Assembly: GCA_005885325.1 (NCBI GenBank)
Contig: VAYX01000072.1
Location: 1 to 9,642, forward strand
Reading direction: 5' to 3'
Length of the DNA: 9,642 bases
Source: Actinomycetota bacterium
GTDB taxonomy: Bacteria; Actinomycetota; UBA4738; HRBIN12
Shown here: piece by piece, positions 6,815 through 9,642 of the stretch
How positions within the stretch are numbered: position 1 is the stretch's first letter
Layout: each line of letters begins with the position of its first letter
The notes under the pieces: model-generated
The model's database searches: none
The model's input: only the letters and a program-made list of their open reading frames with translations
What the model was told of the DNA's origin: nothing
Program-made: the position numbers and the translations under genes

Positions 6815-6820
6815 TAGACT
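6815..6820 (+). promoter_or_regulatory. Putative -10 box of pdxS
   Basis: TAGACT fits TAnnnT; the expected start near 6827 leaves a leader of about 24 nt holding AGGAGG (6840-6845), 5 nt before the GTG. The hexamer 17 nt upstream (TCTGGC) is a poor -35. Unlike lemA and ruvC, this gene has a normal leader and ribosome binding site. Confidence 0.45.
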
Positions 6821-6850
6821 GAAGCCCTGGAACGCGGGCAGGAGGCAACC

Positions 6851-7738
6851 GTGGAACGCGAGACCGGCACCTTCCGGGTGAAGTCTGGCTTGGCCGAGAT
6901 GCTGAAGGGCGGGGTCATCATGGACGTGACCAACGCCGAGCAGGCCAAGATCGCCGAGGACGCCGGGGCGTGCGCCGTCATGGCGCTGGAGCGGGTCCCG
7001 GCCGACATCCGCAGGGACGGGGGCGTTGCCCGGATGGCCGACGTGGCCAAGATCGAGGAGATCATGGGCGCGGTGACCGTTCCGGTGATGGCCAAGGCTC
7101 GCATCGGGCACTTCGCCGAGGCCCAGATCCTCCAGTCCGTGGGCGTGGACTACGTGGACGAGAGCGAGGTGCTCACGCCGGCCGACGAGGAGCACCACAT
7201 CGACAAGTGGGCGTTCACCGTGCCGTTCGTCTGTGGCGCGCGAGACCTCGGCGAGGCCCTCCGGCGGCTGGCCGAGGGCGCGGCCATGATCCGGACCAAG
7301 GGCGAGGCGGGCACCGGCAACGTGGTCGAAGCCGTGCGCCACCAGCGGGCCATGCTCCGCCAGATGGGCTGGCTCCAGACCCTCCGCCCGGAGCAATACG
7401 TCTCGGCGGCCAAGGAGCTCGGCGCGCCGGTCGAGCTGGTGCGCGACGTGGCGGCGGCCGGAAAGTTGCCGGTGGTGAACTTCGCCGCGGGCGGCCTGGC
7501 CACACCGGCCGACGCGGCGCTCATGATGCAGCTCGGGGTGGACGGGGTGTTCGTGGGCTCGGGCATCTTCAAGTCCGAGGACCCCGGCGTCCGGGCCCGG
7601 GCCATCGTCGAGGCCACGACCCACTTCAACGATCCCGACGTCCTGGCCAAGGTGTCGAAGGGCCTCGGCGAGCCGATGCACGGCCTGGACATCAAGGAGC
7701 TCGGCGAGGAGGGGCTCCTCCAGGTCCGCGGCTGGTAG
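6851..7738 (+). CDS. pdxS: Pyridoxal 5'-phosphate synthase lyase subunit PdxS
   Basis: Synthase subunit of the DXP-independent vitamin B6 pathway. It makes pyridoxal 5'-phosphate from ribose 5-phosphate, glyceraldehyde 3-phosphate and ammonia channelled from PdxT, in a 12+12 cytosolic complex. 295 residues, normal length for a (beta/alpha)8 barrel. Recognisable blocks are FRVKSGLAEMLKGGVIMDV with Asp25, LERVPADIRRDGGVARM (46-62), MAKARIGHFAEAQIL with Lys82, HHIDKWAFTVPFVCGARDLGEALRR, IRTKGEAGTGN with Lys150, and FAAGGLATPADAALMMQLGVDGVFVGSGIF. Asp25, Lys82 and Lys150 correspond to the catalytic trio of Bacillus PdxS (24, 81, 149). GTG 6851 has AGGAGG 5 nt upstream. pdxT follows after 17 nt. 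Confidence 0.97.
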   Translation: MERETGTFRVKSGLAEMLKGGVIMDVTNAEQAKIAEDAGACAVMALERVPADIRRDGGVARMADVAKIEEIMGAVTVPVMAKARIGHFAEAQILQSVGVDYVDESEVLTPADEEHHIDKWAFTVPFVCGARDLGEALRRLAEGAAMIRTKGEAGTGNVVEAVRHQRAMLRQMGWLQTLRPEQYVSAAKELGAPVELVRDVAAAGKLPVVNFAAGGLATPADAALMMQLGVDGVFVGSGIFKSEDPGVRARAIVEATTHFNDPDVLAKVSKGLGEPMHGLDIKELGEEGLLQVRGW

Positions 7739-7755
7739 CCCAGCATGGTTCGGCC

Positions 7756-8313
7756 ATGAAGGGCGGCGTCCTCGCGCTCCAGGGCGACTTCCGGGAGCAC
7801 GCGCACGTCCTCGCCGACCTCGGCATCGCGCCGGTCGAGGTCCGCCGGCCGGACGACCTGGCCCAGGTGGACCTGCTGGTGATCCCGGGTGGGGAGTCGA
7901 CCACCATCGGGAAGCTCGCCGCGAGCGCCGGCCTGGTCGAACCGATCCGAGAGCGGACCGCGTCGGGGATGCCGATGCTCGGGACCTGCGCAGGCATGAT
8001 CGTGATGGCCAAGCGCGTCGAAGGTGGCGAGCCGCTGCTGTCGCTCGTCGACATCACCGTTCGCCGCAACGCGTATGGCCGCCAGGTCGACTCGTTCGAG
8101 TCCGACGTCGAGGTGAACGGGATCGACCATCCGGTGAGAGCGGTGTTCATCCGGGCACCGATCGTGGAGGACGTGGGTCCCAACGTGAGCGTGCTCGCCG
8201 AGCACGAGGGGCATCCCATCGTCCTGGAGCAGGGGAACCTCGTCGTGGCGTCCTTCCACCCCGAGCTGGCCGGTGAGACGCGGCTCCACGAATACGTCGC
8301 GGGGAAGGCATAG
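7756..8313 (+). CDS. pdxT: Pyridoxal 5'-phosphate synthase glutaminase subunit PdxT
   Basis: Class I glutamine amidotransferase subunit that hydrolyses glutamine and feeds ammonia to PdxS. 185 residues, typical size. It opens with GVLALQGDFREH, then IPGGESTTIGKL (43-54), the nucleophile Cys78 in MLGTCAGMI, RRNAYGRQVDSFE (103-115), FIRAP (131-135) and the His168-Glu170 dyad in SFHPEL, so the triad is complete. ATG 7756 gives the family N-terminus at once; an ATG at 7745 is out of frame. No ribosome binding site is visible in the 17-nt gap after pdxS, so translation probably depends on coupling. The stop is immediately followed by the yebC start. Confidence 0.96.
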   Translation: MKGGVLALQGDFREHAHVLADLGIAPVEVRRPDDLAQVDLLVIPGGESTTIGKLAASAGLVEPIRERTASGMPMLGTCAGMIVMAKRVEGGEPLLSLVDITVRRNAYGRQVDSFESDVEVNGIDHPVRAVFIRAPIVEDVGPNVSVLAEHEGHPIVLEQGNLVVASFHPELAGETRLHEYVAGKA

Positions 8314-9066
8314 ATGTCCGGACATTCCAAGTGGAGCACGATCAAGCGAAAGAAGGCGGCGGCGGACGCCAAGCGCAGCAATGCGTTCGCCAAGCTGCTC
8401 CGGGCCGTCGAGGTCGCGGCCAGAGAGGGCGGGGGCAGCATCGATGGGAACCCGACGCTCGCGTCCGCGGTCGACAAGGCCCGGGACGCCTCCGTCCCCT
8501 GGGACAACATCGAGCGCGCCATCAAGCGGGGGACCGGCGAGCTCGGGGGAGGGGCTCGCTACGAGGAGGTCACGTACGAGGGCTACGGTCCGGGCGGCGT
8601 GGCGCTCATCGTGGAGACCCTCACCGACAATCGCAACCGGACCAGCCAGGACGTCCGTTACGCGTTCACCAGGAACGGCGGGAGCCTCGGCGATCCGGGG
8701 AGCACGGCGTGGATGTTCACGCGCAAGGGGGTCGTCCAGATCGAGAAGTCGGCCGGCGTCGACGAGGAGAAGCTCCTGGAGATGGCCCTGGACGCCGGGG
8801 CCGAGGACGTCGCCGATGCCGGGAGCACGTGGGAGATCACGACCGACGCCACCGCTCTTCGGAGGGTTCGCGAGGTGATCGAGGCGGCCGGCATCCCGGT
8901 GCTGTCCGCCGAGCTCACGATGGTGCCGCAGACGCAGGTGCCGGTGGACGGCGCCCAGGCTCGCCAGGTCCTCGCGCTGCTCGACGCGCTCGAGGAGCTC
9001 GACGACGTCCAGAACGTCTACGCGAACTTCGACATCCCCGAGGAGGTCATGGCGGAGGTCGGATAG
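8314..9066 (+). CDS. yebC: YebC/PmpR family (TACO1-like) protein
   Basis: Cytosolic protein of the YebC/PmpR family, long annotated as a transcriptional regulator; members including human TACO1 are now linked to translation, so the role should be left open. 250 residues, standard length. Signatures: MSGHSKWSTIKRKKAAADAKRS (1-22), YEGYGPGGVALIVE (88-101), TDNRNRT (104-110), GGSLGDPGS and AWMF (122-135), and an acidic C-terminal half ending with DDVQNVYANFDIP. The usual KRG after DAK is KRS here, a small departure. ATG 8314 abuts the pdxT stop with no gap; GGGGAAGG (8301-8308) is 5 nt upstream. The pdxT-yebC-ruvC neighbourhood is typical of actinobacteria. Confidence 0.95.
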   Translation: MSGHSKWSTIKRKKAAADAKRSNAFAKLLRAVEVAAREGGGSIDGNPTLASAVDKARDASVPWDNIERAIKRGTGELGGGARYEEVTYEGYGPGGVALIVETLTDNRNRTSQDVRYAFTRNGGSLGDPGSTAWMFTRKGVVQIEKSAGVDEEKLLEMALDAGAEDVADAGSTWEITTDATALRRVREVIEAAGIPVLSAELTMVPQTQVPVDGAQARQVLALLDALEELDDVQNVYANFDIPEEVMAEVG

Positions 9067-9076
9067 CTGCAGATGC

Positions 9077-9105
9077 TTGCCCGGCCACCCCTTCGAACCT
9101 AGTCT
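9077..9105 (+). promoter_or_regulatory. Promoter of ruvC (-35 TTGCCC, -10 TAGTCT)
   Basis: TTGCCC (9077-9082) and TAGTCT (9100-9105) are 17 nt apart, a good actinobacterial match to the main sigma factor. The -10 ends 6 nt before ATG 9112, which places the transcription start on or next to the start codon; no ribosome binding site exists in the 45-nt gap after yebC. Confidence 0.65.
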
Positions 9106-9118
9106 GAACACATGTTCG
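9105..9118 (+). promoter_or_regulatory. LexA (SOS) box over the ruvC start codon
   Basis: TGAACACATGTTCG matches the Gram-positive/actinobacterial SOS consensus CGAACRNRYGTTYG at all positions but the first. Its right half GTTCGA is a perfect mycobacterial half-site. It overlaps the last base of the -10 box, the expected transcription start and the ATG, a position where LexA would block transcription. Control of ruv genes by LexA is established in several bacteria; binding here is inferred. Confidence 0.7.
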
Positions 9119-9624
9119 AGCCGTGCGTGCTCGGGGTGGATCCCGGCCTGGCCGCCACGGGGCTGGCGGCGGTGTCGCAGACCGGGGGCCGGCCCCGTGT
9201 GCTCTGGTCGGACACCGTCCGGACCCCTTCCGGCCTGGCGGAGCCGCATCGCCTCCGCCAGCTGGCGGAGGCGATGCGGGACGCGATCCGGACGCACCGG
9301 CCCATGGCCGTCGCGGTCGAGGCCGTGATGTGGGGCCAGAACAAGACCAGCGCGATGTCCGTGTCCCGGGCTACGGGGGTCGTCCTTCTGGTGGCGGCGG
9401 AGGCCGGGATCCCGGTGCAGGAGTACGCGCCGCTCGAGGTGAAGATGGCCATCACCGGGATCGGCAACGCGGAGAAGGACCGGGTCCGCGCGATGATGAT
9501 CCGCGCACACCGCGTCCAGGGTGTCCCGGAGCAGCCCGACGCGGCCGACGCGGCGGCGGTGGCCCTGTGCCACCTTCACCAGTCGCGCGTTCGGCGGGCC
9601 GCCGCAGCCGCCGGAGCTCCATGA
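9112..9624 (+). CDS. ruvC: Holliday junction resolvase RuvC
   Basis: Endonuclease that cuts Holliday junctions as a dimer with RuvAB. 170 residues, against 173 in E. coli. The RNase H-like fold and the four acidic metal ligands are present: Asp10 (VLGVDPGLAATG), Glu70 (AVAVEAV), Asp143 and Asp146 (PDAADAAA). Lys111 (EVKMAITG) and Lys122 (NAEKDRV) match conserved basic residues. Two places are divergent: the residue matching E. coli wedge Phe69 is Met73 (followed by Trp74), and the usual GQARG-like block after the conserved Asn reads SVSRATG. ATG 9112 is the only sensible start and lies in the SOS box, 6 nt after the -10 box. Codons 45-56 are written in a perfect 36-bp palindrome. The stop overlaps ruvA as ATGA. 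Confidence 0.95.
   Translation: MFEPCVLGVDPGLAATGLAAVSQTGGRPRVLWSDTVRTPSGLAEPHRLRQLAEAMRDAIRTHRPMAVAVEAVMWGQNKTSAMSVSRATGVVLLVAAEAGIPVQEYAPLEVKMAITGIGNAEKDRVRAMMIRAHRVQGVPEQPDAADAAAVALCHLHQSRVRRAAAAAGAP
9244..9279. repeat. Perfect 36-bp palindrome with no spacer, inside ruvC
   Basis: The left arm CCGCATCGCCTCCGCCAG (9244-9261) is followed directly by its exact reverse complement (9262-9279). All 18 pairs were checked base by base; the next outer pair (G9243/G9280) breaks it. It encodes RuvC residues Pro45 to Arg56. It could form a cruciform in DNA or a very stable hairpin of about 16 bp in mRNA. No T run follows, so it is not an intrinsic terminator. Confidence 0.95.
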
Positions 9625-9642
9625 TCTCGTTCCTGCACGGAG
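9621..9642 (+). CDS. ruvA: Holliday junction helicase subunit RuvA (first 7 residues, cut by window)
   Basis: ATG 9621 overlaps the ruvC stop as ATGA, and GGAG (9613-9616) precedes it by 4 nt. The visible MISFLHG is the usual opening of RuvA (MI..LRG type). Position directly after ruvC agrees with the ruvCAB order. Only seven residues are visible, so the call rests on context plus this short match. It would be co-transcribed with ruvC and share its SOS control. Confidence 0.8.

Noticed and set aside
4867..7104. Minus-strand open frame of 745 codons opposite htpX, the DUF3048 gene and pdxS
   Set aside because: Antisense shadow with an Arg/Gly/His-rich product and no start context or family signature.
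9262..9295. Intrinsic terminator or attenuator formed by the ruvC palindrome
   Set aside because: The hairpin is strong, but it is followed by GGACGCGAT with no U run and lies within an intact reading frame.
7150..9579. Minus-strand open frame of 809 codons opposite pdxS, pdxT, yebC and ruvC
   Set aside because: Same cause: antisense of well-conserved genes, low-complexity composition, no recognisable motif, and it crosses four gene boundaries.

Overview
The window reads as chromosomal core sequence from a high-GC actinobacterium. The evidence is the very GC-rich third codon positions, the frequent GTG, TTG and probable CTG starts, several apparently leaderless genes with TAnnnT boxes 6-7 nt before the start codon, a mycobacterial-type SOS box, and a gene order that matches, from memory, the Mycobacterium tuberculosis block pgsA1-patA-pimA ... 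pdxS-pdxT-yebC ... ruvC-ruvA. The genus cannot be told. An uncultured, deeply branching actinobacterial lineage is plausible, because the proteins are clear family members but diverged from mycobacterial ones.

Layout. Bases 1-1472 (minus strand) hold most of an elongation factor G-like GTPase of the EF-G2 type, cut by the window edge. A 111-bp divergent intergenic region follows, and everything after it is on the plus strand. Bases 1584-4128 are a tightly overlapping three-gene operon for phosphatidylinositol mannoside synthesis: a PgsA1-like integral membrane protein, PatA-like acyltransferase and PimA-like mannosyltransferase, joined by CTGA and GTGA four-base overlaps. Bases 4133-5605 are a lemA-htpX pair. 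Bases 5734-6783 encode a membrane-anchored DUF3048 (YerB-like) protein behind a good promoter. Bases 6851-8313 are pdxS-pdxT (pyridoxal phosphate synthase), followed with no gap by yebC (8314-9066). ruvC (9112-9624) has its own promoter and a LexA-type operator, and ruvA begins in an ATGA overlap at 9621 and leaves the window.

No insertion sequence, tRNA, rRNA, CRISPR array, prophage gene or convincing intrinsic terminator was seen, and no stretch over 300 bases lacks a gene. The long antisense reading frames are by-products of GC-rich codon use.

I found no whole new multigene system. The points most worth checking are: (i) a perfect 36-bp palindrome with no spacer inside ruvC, the gene for the enzyme that resolves cruciform-like junctions; (ii) an SOS box lying on the start codon of an apparently leaderless ruvC; (iii) the PgsA1 homologue in the mannoside operon, whose CDP-alcohol phosphotransferase motif is nearly erased and whose N-terminus is missing; (iv) replacement of the RuvC wedge phenylalanine and nearby motif; and (v) the recurrent leaderless promoter layout.
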